This document shows, one piece after another, positions 22,160-30,375 of a DNA stretch of 30,603 nt (within the stretch, counting starts at the first letter, position 1; each line of letters starts with the position of its first letter). Source of the DNA: CAYSLC01 sp964431545. GTDB taxonomy: Bacteria; Desulfobacterota; Desulfobacteria; Desulfobacterales; JAABSP01. The DNA lies in contig CAYSLC010000039.1 of the NCBI GenBank assembly GCA_964431545.1, forward strand, positions 1 through 30,603. Direction: 5' to 3'. The position numbers and the translations under genes are program-made. Below the pieces are notes generated by a model, which was not told where the DNA came from, did not search any database, and was given only the letters and a program-made list of their open reading frames with translations.

Positions 22160-22978
22160 TTGGACCCCCTGACGGACCCGGCCGGGCTGACCGGCCACAT
22201 CCTCCATACACTGGGCCGGGCCAACCCGCCGGACCGGCTTTTTCGAACCGATCCCTTCCAAGGGCCCCGGATCCCCTCCTCGGTGCTGGTCCCCATCGGA
22301 CCGGCTTGCGGCTCCGGATCCGAGGGGTTCGATCCCTGCCTGATCCTCAACAAACGGTCCCGCCGCGTCCGCCAGCCGGGGGACCTCTGCTGCCCCGGCG
22401 GAAGTGTTTCGCCGGCCGTGGACACGGCCCTGGCCAAGGTCCTGACCCTTCCCCTCTTCCCATTGCGGCAATGGCCCCGCTGGTCCCTGTGGCGCCGGCA
22501 CCATCCCGACGCGGCCGGGCATCTGGCCCTCCTGCTGGCCACCTGCCTCCGGGAGAGCTTCGAGGAGATGCGCCTCAACCCCCTGGGGGTCCGGTTCCTC
22601 GGCCCCCTCTTTCCCCAGCGCCTGGTGATGTTCGAGCGGGAGATCCATCCCATGGTGGGCTGGGTGGGGGGGCAGCGGCGGTTCCGCCCCAACTGGGAGG
22701 TGGAGAAAATCGTCCATATCCCCCTGAAAACCCTCCTCGATCCGGAACGGTACGCCGCCTACCATCTCGACATCGGCGGCGGCTCCGGGACCCGCCGCCG
22801 GGAGTTCCCCTGCTTCCTTTACCAGGGGGCCGACGGCCGGGAACTCCTCTGGGGCGTTACCTTCCGGATCATCGCCTCTTTTCTGGAGAGCGTCTTCGGA
22901 TTTCGGCCCCCCGACCCCGCGACCCTTCCGGCGATCCCGGGGAGCCTGTCAAGGAACTATTTTTCCGGGTCCGATTGA
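22160..22978 (+). CDS. Nudix hydrolase with interrupted Nudix box
   Basis: A 272-aa protein. Residues 38-84 (SSVLVPIG...CLILNKRSRRVRQPGDLCCPGG) match the first part of CoA-pyrophosphatase-like Nudix enzymes. The catalytic helix appears only at 131-139 as RESFEEMRL, about 50 residues after GG instead of the usual dozen or so, with a Trp/Arg-rich insert (QWPRWSLWRRHHP) between. Similar insertions are known in the NUDT19 type. The catalytic R131, E132, E135 and E136 are all kept. The TTG start at 22160 follows GGGAAG and lies 1 nt after the FAD-gene stop; no ATG precedes the domain. The substrate (CoA ester, NADH or other diphosphate) is open. Confidence 0.8.
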   Translation: MDPLTDPAGLTGHILHTLGRANPPDRLFRTDPFQGPRIPSSVLVPIGPACGSGSEGFDPCLILNKRSRRVRQPGDLCCPGGSVSPAVDTALAKVLTLPLFPLRQWPRWSLWRRHHPDAAGHLALLLATCLRESFEEMRLNPLGVRFLGPLFPQRLVMFEREIHPMVGWVGGQRRFRPNWEVEKIVHIPLKTLLDPERYAAYHLDIGGGSGTRRREFPCFLYQGADGRELLWGVTFRIIASFLESVFGFRPPDPATLPAIPGSLSRNYFSGSD

Positions 22979-23003
22979 CAGCGCCGCCGCCGCGGCCCAT
23001 AAT
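22975..23003 (+). promoter_or_regulatory. sigma-70-type promoter for the TatD-like gene
   Basis: A perfect TTGACA (22975-22980) with a 17-bp spacer precedes CATAAT (22998-23003). The -35 box overlaps the Nudix stop codon. The start would be near 23010, giving a leader of about 100 nt. That leader contains the perfect hairpin ACCCGC-CCGC-GCGGGT (23066-23081). Confidence 0.7.
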
Positions 23004-23108
23004 GGAACAGGTTTTTGGACCCCGCCGGACCGGAGGGATCACCGGCGCGGCCGCGGCCGATACGGACCCGCCCGCGCGGGTTTCTCCCCGGACGAGAAAG
23101 AGACGCTC

Positions 23109-23906
23109 ATGATCGCCATCGACAGCCATGTCCACCTGGACCATATCGAGGAATCCCACCCGGACCGCATCGACTGGATGCGGAAGCGGCGGATCATCCC
23201 CATCTCCTGGTCCTTTGCCGAGCGGATCGAGAACCGGCTGGCCCTCCGGGAATACTTCTGGAACCAGGCCGGGACCATTCACTACCTCAACCGCGAAGGG
23301 TTTCCCTGCTTTTTCCTGGTGGGGGTCCACCCCCGGAACATCCCCGAGGATCTCCATGCCGAAGAGGTCACCGATCTCCTCGGCCCCTTCCTGGAGGATC
23401 CTCTCTGCCTGGGAATCGGGGAGATCGGCATGGAGACGGGGGACGATCGGGAGCGGGAGATCTTCGAGGCCCAGCTCTCCCTGGGGCCGACCCTGGCGGC
23501 CCTGGGTAAGCGCATCGGCGTCCACACGCCGAGGCGGGACAAGGGGGCGGTGACGGAGAAGATCCTCTCCGTCCTGGGCGGGTATCCGGATCTGCCGTCC
23601 ATCACCGTGGTGGACCACTGCGCGGCGGAGACCATCGGCCCGGTCCTCTCGTCCGGGTACTGGGCCGGGGTGAGCCTGAGTCCGGCAAAAACCTCCCTCA
23701 CCCATCTCCGGGAGATGGTGGAGACCGTCGGAGACGGGGCGGACCGGATCCTGTGCAACACCGACTCCGGCACCGAATTCCATGAAGATCTCGACGCGGC
23801 CCGCCGGTGGGAGCACATTCCGGCGGAAAACCGGCGGAAGCTCACCGCCGGAAACGCCGCCGCCTTTTTCGGACTCGATCTCGATCTCCTGCGACGGGGC
23901 GCGTGA
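23109..23906 (+). CDS. TatD-family metal-dependent hydrolase
   Basis: A 265-aa amidohydrolase-fold enzyme. The metal ligands are in order: HVH (H7, H9), E105 in GIGEIGME, H139 in GVHTPR, H170 in VVDHC and D219 in CNTDSG. VGVHPRNI (71-78) is also typical. Classical TatD enzymes are 3'-5' DNases, but this member differs in several loops (for example the N-terminal HIEESHPDRIDWMRKR), so nuclease activity is not assured. It has its own strong promoter and may be cotranscribed with the FemAB-like gene 19 bp downstream. The ribosome site is modest (GAAAGAG). Confidence 0.88.
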   Translation: MIAIDSHVHLDHIEESHPDRIDWMRKRRIIPISWSFAERIENRLALREYFWNQAGTIHYLNREGFPCFFLVGVHPRNIPEDLHAEEVTDLLGPFLEDPLCLGIGEIGMETGDDREREIFEAQLSLGPTLAALGKRIGVHTPRRDKGAVTEKILSVLGGYPDLPSITVVDHCAAETIGPVLSSGYWAGVSLSPAKTSLTHLREMVETVGDGADRILCNTDSGTEFHEDLDAARRWEHIPAENRRKLTAGNAAAFFGLDLDLLRRGA

Positions 23907-23925
23907 ACGGGACGGGACGGCGACC

Positions 23926-25098
23926 ATGAGCGCCCTTCGCCTCCAGTGGAACAGGTCCATCGCAGAGATCGAGCGGAACCGGTGGAACGCCTTGGCCCTT
24001 CCCGCAAAGACCCCGTTTCTGGAGTGGGACTGGCTCGACCTCCTGGAACGCTCCGGCAGTGTGGGCGGGGAGACCGGCTGGATTCCGACCCACCTCACGG
24101 TGTGGCGGGGAAAGCGCCTGGTCGCGGCGGCGGCCCTTTACATCAAGGGCCACAGCGAGGGGGAGTTCATCTTCGACTGGGCCTGGGACGATGTCTCCCG
24201 GAAGCTGTCGATCCCGTACTACCCCAAGCTGGTGGGGATGTGCCCCTTCACGCCGGTGCCGGGCTACCGGTTTCTCATGGCCCCGGAGGAGGACGAGGCG
24301 GAGGTCACCGCCCGGATGTTGTCGGAGATCAACGCCTTCTGTGCGCGCCGCGGGTTGTCCGGAAGCCATTTCAACTACGTCGATCCCGGCTGGCGCCATC
24401 TGCCGGCGGACCACGGCTACAGCACCTGGGTCCACCAGAGCTTCCGCTGGGAAAACCGGGAGTTCAGGTCCTTCGACGACTACCTGGCCCTTTTCCGGAC
24501 CAACCAGCGGCGGAACATCCGCCGGGAGCGCCGGGCCATATCGGATCTCGGGATCTCCGTGGATCCGCTGGCCGGAGACGAGATCCCCCCCGACTACTTC
24601 CCCCTCATGTACCGGTTCTACTCCCAGACCAACGCCAAGTTCGGCCCCTGGGGGTGCAAGTACCTGACCCCCGCCTTCTTCGACGGGCTCCACGGCCGGT
24701 TCCGCCACCGCCTGGTGCTCATGGCGGCCCGGGAGTCGGGCCGGGAGAGCCGGCCTCTGGGAATGTCGCTGCTGGTCACCAAGGGGGATCACCTCTACGG
24801 GCGGTATTGGGGCAGCTTTCGGTCCATCAACGCCCTGCACTTCAACGCCTGTTATTACGGCCCCATCCAGTGGGCCATCGAAAACGGCATCAAACGGTTC
24901 GATCCGGGGATCGGCGGCATCCACAAGGTACGCCGGGGATTCGTCTCCGTCCCCAACCACAGTCTCCACCTGCTTCACCACCCCTACATGCGGCGGATCA
25001 TGCGCCACCACATGGATGAGATCAACCGCCTGGAGAAAGAGCAGATCGACGAAACCAACGCGGAGCTGCCCTTTGTCCGGAGCCGCTCGGGTCCCTGA
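23926..25098 (+). CDS. FemAB/GNAT-like N-acyltransferase (PF04339-like)
   Basis: A 390-aa cytoplasmic protein resembling the peptidoglycan-related FemAB-like/GNAT group (DUF482). Recognisable pieces are TPFLEWDWLDLLERSGSV, AAAALYIKGHSEGEFIFDWAW, YYPKLVGMCPFTPVPGYRFL, SGSHFNYVD, FRTNQRRNIRRERRAI, LYGRYWGSF and FNACYYGPIQWAIENGIKRFDPG. These proteins have two GNAT-like halves and are thought to attach amino acids to amine acceptors; the substrate is not established. The ATG at 23926 has only a weak GGGAC upstream. It follows the TatD-like gene by 19 bp. Its stop abuts the terminator of the opposite-strand zinc-ribbon gene. Confidence 0.88.
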   Translation: MSALRLQWNRSIAEIERNRWNALALPAKTPFLEWDWLDLLERSGSVGGETGWIPTHLTVWRGKRLVAAAALYIKGHSEGEFIFDWAWDDVSRKLSIPYYPKLVGMCPFTPVPGYRFLMAPEEDEAEVTARMLSEINAFCARRGLSGSHFNYVDPGWRHLPADHGYSTWVHQSFRWENREFRSFDDYLALFRTNQRRNIRRERRAISDLGISVDPLAGDEIPPDYFPLMYRFYSQTNAKFGPWGCKYLTPAFFDGLHGRFRHRLVLMAARESGRESRPLGMSLLVTKGDHLYGRYWGSFRSINALHFNACYYGPIQWAIENGIKRFDPGIGGIHKVRRGFVSVPNHSLHLLHHPYMRRIMRHHMDEINRLEKEQIDETNAELPFVRSRSGP

Positions 25099-25136
25099 AA
25101 AAACGGCCACCGCCTTTGGAAGAAAAGCGGTGGCCG
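25098..25136 (-). terminator. intrinsic terminator for the minus-strand zinc-ribbon transcript
   Basis: A perfect 10-bp stem CGGCCACCGC/GCGGTGGCCG (25104-25113 and 25127-25136) is followed on the minus strand by TTTTTT (25103-25098). On the plus strand the stem is followed by GGGG, so it is directional. Confidence 0.85.
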
Positions 25137-25169
25137 GGGGAGCCTGGTATTTCTGGATCGGTTGGGCGG

Positions 25170-25433
25170 CTAGAGGTGCTTCCGGTCGTCGCAGACCGTG
25201 CACCGCCATCCCACCCGGATCTCCGCGTTGCTGATGGCCGGGGCATGGTAGGACTTGGCCCAGGAACGGACCTCCGCCCAGAGCGTGTTCCGCCGGCACC
25301 GCTCGCAGTACCCCCGGGTCGTCTGGGGGGCGTCTTTCCGTTCTTCAAAGGGCGTTTTTTTGAGGGCGGTTCGGCTCAGAAGCCCTTTGCCGATCCGATG
25401 GCGACCATCTTTGAGATGTTGTCCGGTGTTCAT
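25170..25433 (-). CDS. small four-cysteine zinc-ribbon-like protein, 87 aa
   Basis: Two CXXC pairs, C43/C46 (GYCERCRRNT) and C78/C81 (WRCTVCDDRK), sit about 30 residues apart in the C-terminal half, which is the layout of a zinc ribbon. The N-terminal 40 residues are basic (HRIGKGLLSRTALKKTPFEERK). The ATG at 25433 follows AGGAGGAGG; the longer in-frame start adds nothing conserved-looking. A strong terminator lies downstream, so this is a separate short transcript. It may bind nucleic acid or act as a small regulator, but no family is recognised. Confidence 0.7.
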   Translation of the reverse strand: MNTGQHLKDGRHRIGKGLLSRTALKKTPFEERKDAPQTTRGYCERCRRNTLWAEVRSWAKSYHAPAISNAEIRVGWRCTVCDDRKHL

Positions 25434-25713
25434 GGTGTCTTTCCTCCTCCTGGCTGGTGAAAAAACCAAAACGACGAGGTTTGGCAATTTGCGGGCCAAG
25501 CGTACTGATTTCAGTTTAAGCGATTGATATCCCTATGAAAATCCATCGACCATACCGGGGCCGTCGGTCCGGCTCGAGTGGTTTTCGGAAGTCTTTGTTC
25601 CGGTTTTGTCGGTCCGAATCACCGTATTTACGATGTAACATTCCGGATTTGTAATGAATACGGTGTCCGGAACCCGGAGTTCCGATTCGGGATTTTCGGA
25701 ACCTCGGGTTCCG
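25434..25713. other. AT-richer gap with several inverted repeats
   Basis: 280 bp without a gene. CACCGTATT (25621-25629) and AATACGGTG (25658-25666) are a perfect inverted pair. GGAACCCGGAGTTCC (25670-25684) and GGAACCTCGGGTTCC (25699-25713) pair at 13 of 15 positions and abut the kinase stop codon, but no T-run follows on the minus strand. GTCGGTCCG is repeated at 25562-25570 and 25609-25617. Confidence 0.5.
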
Positions 25714-27855
25714 CTATTTCTCGGCGGGGGCAGGGGACACGGGGCCGGAGGCGAGAGCCCTGCGGATGGATCGGGCCAGATGGGCGATGGACAGGGGCTT
25801 CATGGCCAGCTCCCGGATGCCGATCCGGTCGGCCTTCTCCGGGTCGATCCACTCGCTGAAGCCGGTGCACAGGATGATGGGCAGGGTCGGCCGGATCTCC
25901 AGCAGGGCCTTCGCCAGCCGGTCTCCGGTGAGGTGCGGCATGGTCATGTCGGTGATCACCAGATCGAAGCCGTCCGGGTTTTCCTGGAAAAGGGAGAGGG
26001 CATGGCGGGGATCCACGGCACAGGTCACCTCGTACCCCAGCCTTTGGAGCATCTGGGTCCCCAGGTCGGCCAGGACCGTTTCGTCGTCGATGATCAGGAT
26101 CCGTTCGTCCCCCGTGGGCAGGGGGGAGGTCTCCGGCTTCCGGGCGTGTTCGGCCGCCTTCACCACCGGAAACCAGACCGAGACCGTGGTCCCTTCGCCG
26201 GGGGTGCTGATCACTTCGATCTCCCCGTTGTGTTCCCTGATGATCCCCTGGACCAGCGCCATCCCCATGCCGGTTCCCATTCCGGGCTCCTTGGTGGTGA
26301 AAAAAGGGTCGAAGATCTTCTCCAGAGTGGCGGGATCCATCCCGCAACCGGTATCCTCAACCGTCAGTCTCAGATAGGTCCCCGGCACAAGCCCGTGATC
26401 CCCTCCAGGTTCAGACACCGACTCCCTTTCCATGGATACGATCAGTTTGCCCCCTGTCTCCGCCATGGCGTGGTGGGCGTTGGTGCACAGATTCATGACC
26501 ACCTGGTGAATCTGGGTGGGGTCCGCCAGGATCAGATCGGCATGGTGTTCGATCCGTTGCGCCAGCTCGATGGTGGCCGGCAGGGTGGCCCGGAGAAGCT
26601 TGACGGACTCCTTGAGAATGGGGGTGATCAGGATCGGAAGCCGTTCCCGCTCCTTCCGGCGGCTGAAAGTGAGGATTTGGGATACCAGATCCCTGGCCCG
26701 TTCAGCGGCATTGAGGATCCCTTCCAGCCATCTCCTCTGCCTGCCGCCCTCGGGTGCGTCGAAGGAGGCCATCTCCGTGTATCCCATGATGGCGCCCAGG
26801 ATGTTGTTGAAGTCATGGGCGATCCCTCCGGCCAAGGTGCCGATGGCCTCCATCTTCATGGACTGCCGAAGTTTGGCCTCGAGCTGCTTCTGCTCGGTGA
26901 TGTCCATGAGAAATCCCTTGATCTCCTTGAGGTCTCCTTTGGGATCGAAGGTGCCCACGCAATTTTCGAGGATGTGGATGGCGGTGCCGTCCGCTCGGCG
27001 CATGATCGATTCATACCGTTCGAGTTTCCGGTCCCTCCGGAGTTTATCGATGAAGGCGGCCCGGTCGGCGGGTGCGGGATAGAGATCTTCGAGATCGACG
27101 GTGTAGGCGTTCTCCCTGGTTCCGAGGCCGAAGATCCCCACGAAGGCCGAATTGCACGCGATCAGCCGGCCTTCGGGCGTCGAGATATAGGACCCGGACA
27201 GATCCTCCTCGAAGTAGCGGCGGTACCGATCCTCGCTCCGCCGGAGGGCCGCCTCGGCCTTTTTCCGCTCCTCGATCTGTCGGGTCAGTCTCAGATTGGT
27301 ATGGCCCAGCTCCGACAGGTGGGCCAGCAGGGCGGCGTAAAAGCCCATGATATCGTTCACCTTCCCCTGGGAGTAGACCGGCACCCGGGCCAGGGCCGAG
27401 AGGTACTTCTCCTCGTCGAAGCCGAGTTCCCTGGCCCGTCTCCGGAACAGATCGGTGTTGACCGGCTCGTCGTCGTAGAAGAACTGTCCCAGAAAGAGGG
27501 TGGCGTAATGGGTTCCCTGGATCACCAGGGGCATGGCGATGTGCCAGAGGCCGTTTTGGCATCGGTAGGGGGTGTATCCTTCGGTCGCGGTCTCCCGGCC
27601 CAGACGAGCATCCATGCCGTGGCAGCGCCTTCGGGTTTCGGGGTGGGTCCAGTGGAAATCCCGGCAGATCTCCTGGGCCCCCACGGAGAGGATGGGCGTG
27701 CCGCATGGATCGACGATGCCCGCTGGCACCCCCATGGCCCGGTGCGTGAGGTAAAGCAGGCGCCGGACCTGTTCCAGATTCACCAGGTCGGATAATGGGG
27801 GGAGGGGCTTTTCGGGGCGTTTCCTGTTGCCGGATCGTCTTTCTGGATCAACCAT
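25714..27855 (-). CDS. hybrid sensor kinase: PocR-PAS-HisKA-HATPase-REC
   Basis: A 713-aa soluble hybrid kinase. Residues 22-185 are a PocR sensory domain (LSDLVNLEQVRRLLYLTHRAMGVPAGIVDPCGTPIL; Cys 64, 78 and 99; FLGQFFYDDEP). A short coiled coil leads into a PAS domain (205-325: RYRRYFEEDLSGSYISTPEGRLI...). HisKA H347 lies in GGIAHDFNNILG. The ATPase domain has N459 in CTNAHHAM, DTGCGMD (501-507), FDPFFTTK (515-522) and GMGTGMGMALV. The C-terminal receiver has D590/D591, phospho-acceptor D636 in VITDMTMP, and K686. ATG 27855 was chosen as the first ATG before conserved sequence; its ribosome site (GAGAAG) is weak and lies in an 11-bp tandem repeat. No output regulator is adjacent. Confidence 0.92.
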   Translation of the reverse strand: MVDPERRSGNRKRPEKPLPPLSDLVNLEQVRRLLYLTHRAMGVPAGIVDPCGTPILSVGAQEICRDFHWTHPETRRRCHGMDARLGRETATEGYTPYRCQNGLWHIAMPLVIQGTHYATLFLGQFFYDDEPVNTDLFRRRARELGFDEEKYLSALARVPVYSQGKVNDIMGFYAALLAHLSELGHTNLRLTRQIEERKKAEAALRRSEDRYRRYFEEDLSGSYISTPEGRLIACNSAFVGIFGLGTRENAYTVDLEDLYPAPADRAAFIDKLRRDRKLERYESIMRRADGTAIHILENCVGTFDPKGDLKEIKGFLMDITEQKQLEAKLRQSMKMEAIGTLAGGIAHDFNNILGAIMGYTEMASFDAPEGGRQRRWLEGILNAAERARDLVSQILTFSRRKERERLPILITPILKESVKLLRATLPATIELAQRIEHHADLILADPTQIHQVVMNLCTNAHHAMAETGGKLIVSMERESVSEPGGDHGLVPGTYLRLTVEDTGCGMDPATLEKIFDPFFTTKEPGMGTGMGMALVQGIIREHNGEIEVISTPGEGTTVSVWFPVVKAAEHARKPETSPLPTGDERILIIDDETVLADLGTQMLQRLGYEVTCAVDPRHALSLFQENPDGFDLVITDMTMPHLTGDRLAKALLEIRPTLPIILCTGFSEWIDPEKADRIGIRELAMKPLSIAHLARSIRRALASGPVSPAPAEK

Positions 27856-27856
27856 G

Positions 27857-27889
27857 GCTTCTCGGGGGCTTCTCGGGGGCTTCTCGGAA
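27857..27889. repeat. 11-bp tandem repeat at the start of the hybrid kinase gene
   Basis: GCTTCTCGGGG occurs at 27857-27867 and 27868-27878, with an imperfect third copy at 27879-27889. On the minus strand each copy carries a Shine-Dalgarno-like GAGAAG, and the last one lies directly before the kinase ATG. Confidence 0.75.
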
Positions 27890-28130
27890 GCTGCCCGGAT
27901 ACGGTGCCGAACCGGGCGGAGCGTCGAGGGCGGGCGGGGAAAAACCGCGGCATCGGCCGCCGGGAGGGCAATCCCACATCGCCAGGAAAGATCGAAGATC
28001 TCACAATCCGCGCCGGGCGTCAACAGAAATGAGTTTTCAAGATGCGTCCGGGTGGTCTATGAGAAAGGGAGCGGTGGATGGGAGGGACCACGGCGTGGGG
28101 GGGAGACTTGGATGCGGAAGGAGACGGAGC

Positions 28131-28643
28131 GTGGATCTGGATGCGTTGCCCCATGAGCGGTACATGAAAATGGCCCTGGCCGAGGCGGAATGGGCGGCCC
28201 GGATGGGGGAGGTGCCCGTGGGGGCGGTCCTGGTGGACGGCGATGGGCGGGTGGTGGCCCGTGCCCACAACCTGACCCGGACCCGGAGGGATCCCACCGC
28301 CCACGCCGAGATCCTGGCCCTGCGCCGGGGTAGTGAAATGATCGGCAACTATCGGTTGTTAAGGACCCGCCTCTATGCTACCATCGAGCCCTGCATGATG
28401 TGCATGGGGGCCTCGATCCACGCCCGGGTCGAGGGCGTCGTGTTCGGGGCCGCGGATCCCCGATGGGGGGCGGCAGGATCCTTGTATGACCTGAGCGACG
28501 ACCCCCGGCTGAACCATCGGGTCCGGGTGATCTCCGGCATTGAGGAGGCCGCATGCCTCGGCCTGCTCCAGGCGTTTTTCAGGGCCCGTCGAAGCTCCGG
28601 CGAATGGCCGGAGGACCGAGGGCCGCGCCGCCCGCCCGGGTAG
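28131..28643 (+). CDS. tadA: tRNA-adenosine deaminase TadA
   Basis: A 170-aa enzyme that converts A34 of tRNA-Arg(ACG) to inosine. The zinc-deaminase motifs are intact: TAHAEILAL (H58, proton-shuttling E60) and EPCMMCMGA (C88, C91). GEVPVGAVLVD, RLYATIEPC and the RVEGVVFGAADPRWGAAGS region are typical of TadA, as is the C-terminal LLQAFFRARR. The GTG start at 28131 follows AAGGAG by 7 nt; the longer open frame upstream runs through the divergent kinase's leader. The last roughly 15 residues are a non-conserved tail. It lies 95 bp before purA in the same direction. Confidence 0.95.
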   Translation: MDLDALPHERYMKMALAEAEWAARMGEVPVGAVLVDGDGRVVARAHNLTRTRRDPTAHAEILALRRGSEMIGNYRLLRTRLYATIEPCMMCMGASIHARVEGVVFGAADPRWGAAGSLYDLSDDPRLNHRVRVISGIEEAACLGLLQAFFRARRSSGEWPEDRGPRRPPG

Positions 28644-28738
28644 CGCTCGGGAAGGACCGAGGGGACCTTATTGGAAGGAGATCTCCTTTCGAAAGGGCCG
28701 AGGACGTCAACCGTATTGGGAACAAGAAGGAGAGATGC

Positions 28739-30031
28739 GTGTCGAATATCGTCGTGATCGGGACCCAGTGGGGCGATGAGGGGAAGGGCAAGATCGTGGA
28801 CCTGTTGGCCGAGTACGCCGACGTGGTGGTCCGGTTCCAGGGGGGGAACAACGCCGGCCACACCATGGTGGTGGAGGGGGAACAGTTCATCAGCCATCTG
28901 GTGCCGTCGGGGATCCTCCAGAAGAAGACCTGCCTCATCGGAAACGGGCTGGTGGTCGATCCGGCCGTGCTGGTGGAGGAGATCGACTACCTGGTGGAAA
29001 AGGGGATCGACGTGGGCCCCGAAAACCTGATGATCAGCGAGAAGGCCCATCTCATCATGCCGTGGCACAAGGCCATCGACCGGGGCCGGGAGGATCTCAA
29101 GGGGGGGCGGAAGATCGGCACCACCGGGCGCGGCATCGGTCCGGCGTATGAGGATAAAGTCGCCCGGCAGGGGATCCGGTTTGTGGAACTGCTGGAGGGC
29201 GACGTCTTCCGGCGCCAGGTCCGATCGGTCCTGGAGGAGCGCAATTTCTACCTGACCCGGTACCTGAACGCGGAACCTTTGAACGCCGACGCCATCATCG
29301 AGGAATATGAGGGATACGGCCGGCGGCTGGCGGACCACGTCGCCAACATCTCCATCGTCCTGGACGATGCCGTCAAAAGCGGCAGGCAGGTCCTCTTCGA
29401 AGGGGCCCAGGGGACTCATCTCGACATCGACCACGGCACCTTTCCCTACGTCACCTCCTCCAATACGGTGGCGGGCAACGCCTGCTGCGGGGCCGGGATC
29501 GGACCCGGGGCCATCGACGGGGTTTTGGGGATCGTCAAGGCCTACACCACCCGGGTCGGATACGGGCCGTTCCCTTCGGAACTCTTCGACGAGGTGGGGG
29601 ACCGGATCCAGGAGAAGGGCGCCGAGTTCGGCGCCACCACCGGACGGCGCCGGCGTTGCGGATGGCTCGACACGGTGTTGCTGAGAAACGCCGTGCGCCT
29701 CAACGGGATCACCGGCCTGGTGATCACCAAGCTCGACGTGCTGGGAGGGCTGCCCGACATCCAGATCTGTACCGGATACGAGCACCAGGGGCGCGTCCTG
29801 AAGGATTTCCCCGCCAGCCTCGAGGTCCTCTCCCAATGCCGGCCCGTCTGCGAGTCTTTGCCCGGCTGGACCGAGGAGATCTCCCACGTGCGGAACAAAT
29901 CCGATCTTCCCGAAAACGCGCGCAACTACCTGTCGAGGATCGAGGCACTGCTGGAGGCCCCCATCTCCATTATCTCGGTGGGTCCGTCGAGGGATCAGAC
30001 CATGGTGTTGAACAACCCTTTCCCTTCGTGA
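28739..30031 (+). CDS. purA: adenylosuccinate synthetase
   Basis: This 430-aa enzyme makes adenylosuccinate from IMP, aspartate and GTP, the first committed step to AMP. The P-loop GDEGKGK (12-18) holds the catalytic base D13, and H41 lies in NNAGHT, both at E. coli positions. GTTGRGIGPAYEDK, LFEGAQGTHLDIDHGTFPYVTSSN and the IMP/aspartate loop TTGRRRRCGWLD are intact, and TKLDVL (guanine site) follows. The GTG at 28739 follows AAGGAG by 6 nt; the open frame upstream is not conserved. The length is standard. A T6 run at about 30099-30104 after a GC-rich stretch may be its terminator, although no clean stem is seen. Confidence 0.98.
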   Translation: MSNIVVIGTQWGDEGKGKIVDLLAEYADVVVRFQGGNNAGHTMVVEGEQFISHLVPSGILQKKTCLIGNGLVVDPAVLVEEIDYLVEKGIDVGPENLMISEKAHLIMPWHKAIDRGREDLKGGRKIGTTGRGIGPAYEDKVARQGIRFVELLEGDVFRRQVRSVLEERNFYLTRYLNAEPLNADAIIEEYEGYGRRLADHVANISIVLDDAVKSGRQVLFEGAQGTHLDIDHGTFPYVTSSNTVAGNACCGAGIGPGAIDGVLGIVKAYTTRVGYGPFPSELFDEVGDRIQEKGAEFGATTGRRRRCGWLDTVLLRNAVRLNGITGLVITKLDVLGGLPDIQICTGYEHQGRVLKDFPASLEVLSQCRPVCESLPGWTEEISHVRNKSDLPENARNYLSRIEALLEAPISIISVGPSRDQTMVLNNPFPS

Positions 30032-30105
30032 TCCCAGGGGATCCGAGGGGTCCGGCCGGTCCGGTGTCTCTTCCTCCGGTTCCGGGAGGCTCCGGCGGTT
30101 TTTTA

Positions 30106-30133
30106 TTGACAATCAGGAGCGTCTGGCATAAAA
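30106..30133 (+). promoter_or_regulatory. promoter of the tRNA-Pro gene
   Basis: A perfect TTGACA (30106-30111) is followed after 16 bp by ATAAAA (30128-30133; CATAAA one base earlier is equivalent). The tRNA begins 15 bp later, which is the normal arrangement for a tRNA promoter. Confidence 0.65.
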
Positions 30134-30148
30134 AAGGGAGCGAAATGT

Positions 30149-30225
30149 CGGGAAGTGGCTCAGTCTGGTAGAGCACAGCGTTCGGGACGCTGGGGTCGCT
30201 GGTTCAAATCCAGTCTTCCCGACCA
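30149..30225 (+). tRNA. tRNA-Pro (anticodon CGG)
   Basis: A 77-nt cloverleaf with encoded CCA. The acceptor stem is CGGGAAG/CTTCCCG with A73, including the C1-G72 pair typical of bacterial tRNA-Pro. The D-arm is GCTC...GAGC. The anticodon arm is CAGCG-TTCGGGA-CGCTG, placing CGG at 30183-30185 and reading codon CCG. The T-arm has GGTTCAAATCC. The CCA ends at 30225. Confidence 0.97.
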
Positions 30226-30375
30226 TTTCACCCCCCCACCGCCGGGCGGAGAAGGAACATGTACCCTCTTGTCCACCCGGGAGACCGGTACCCGCCCCCC
30301 GATGTCGCCCCCGGCCCATCCGCCGTCGACAGCCCCGTTGAATGAGTTGAACGCGCAACGCCGTCCGGAGCCGCG

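Noticed and set aside
20320..22692. A 790-codon minus-strand open frame opposite the FAD and Nudix genes
   Set aside because: Low-complexity translation and antisense to two clear enzymes; the product of GC3 bias.
27795..28130. Upstream extension of tadA
   Set aside because: It crosses the divergent kinase leader and is not conserved-looking; GTG 28131 has an ideal ribosome site.
30075..30104. Clean rho-independent terminator after purA
   Set aside because: A T6 run is present, but the best stem (CCTCC/GGAGG) is about 10 nt away from it, so the call was left as a comment only.
30113..30358. An 81-codon minus-strand frame with GKTGFEPATPASRTLCSTRLSH
   Set aside because: This is the familiar false protein read from the antisense of a tRNA gene; the tRNA-Pro explains it.
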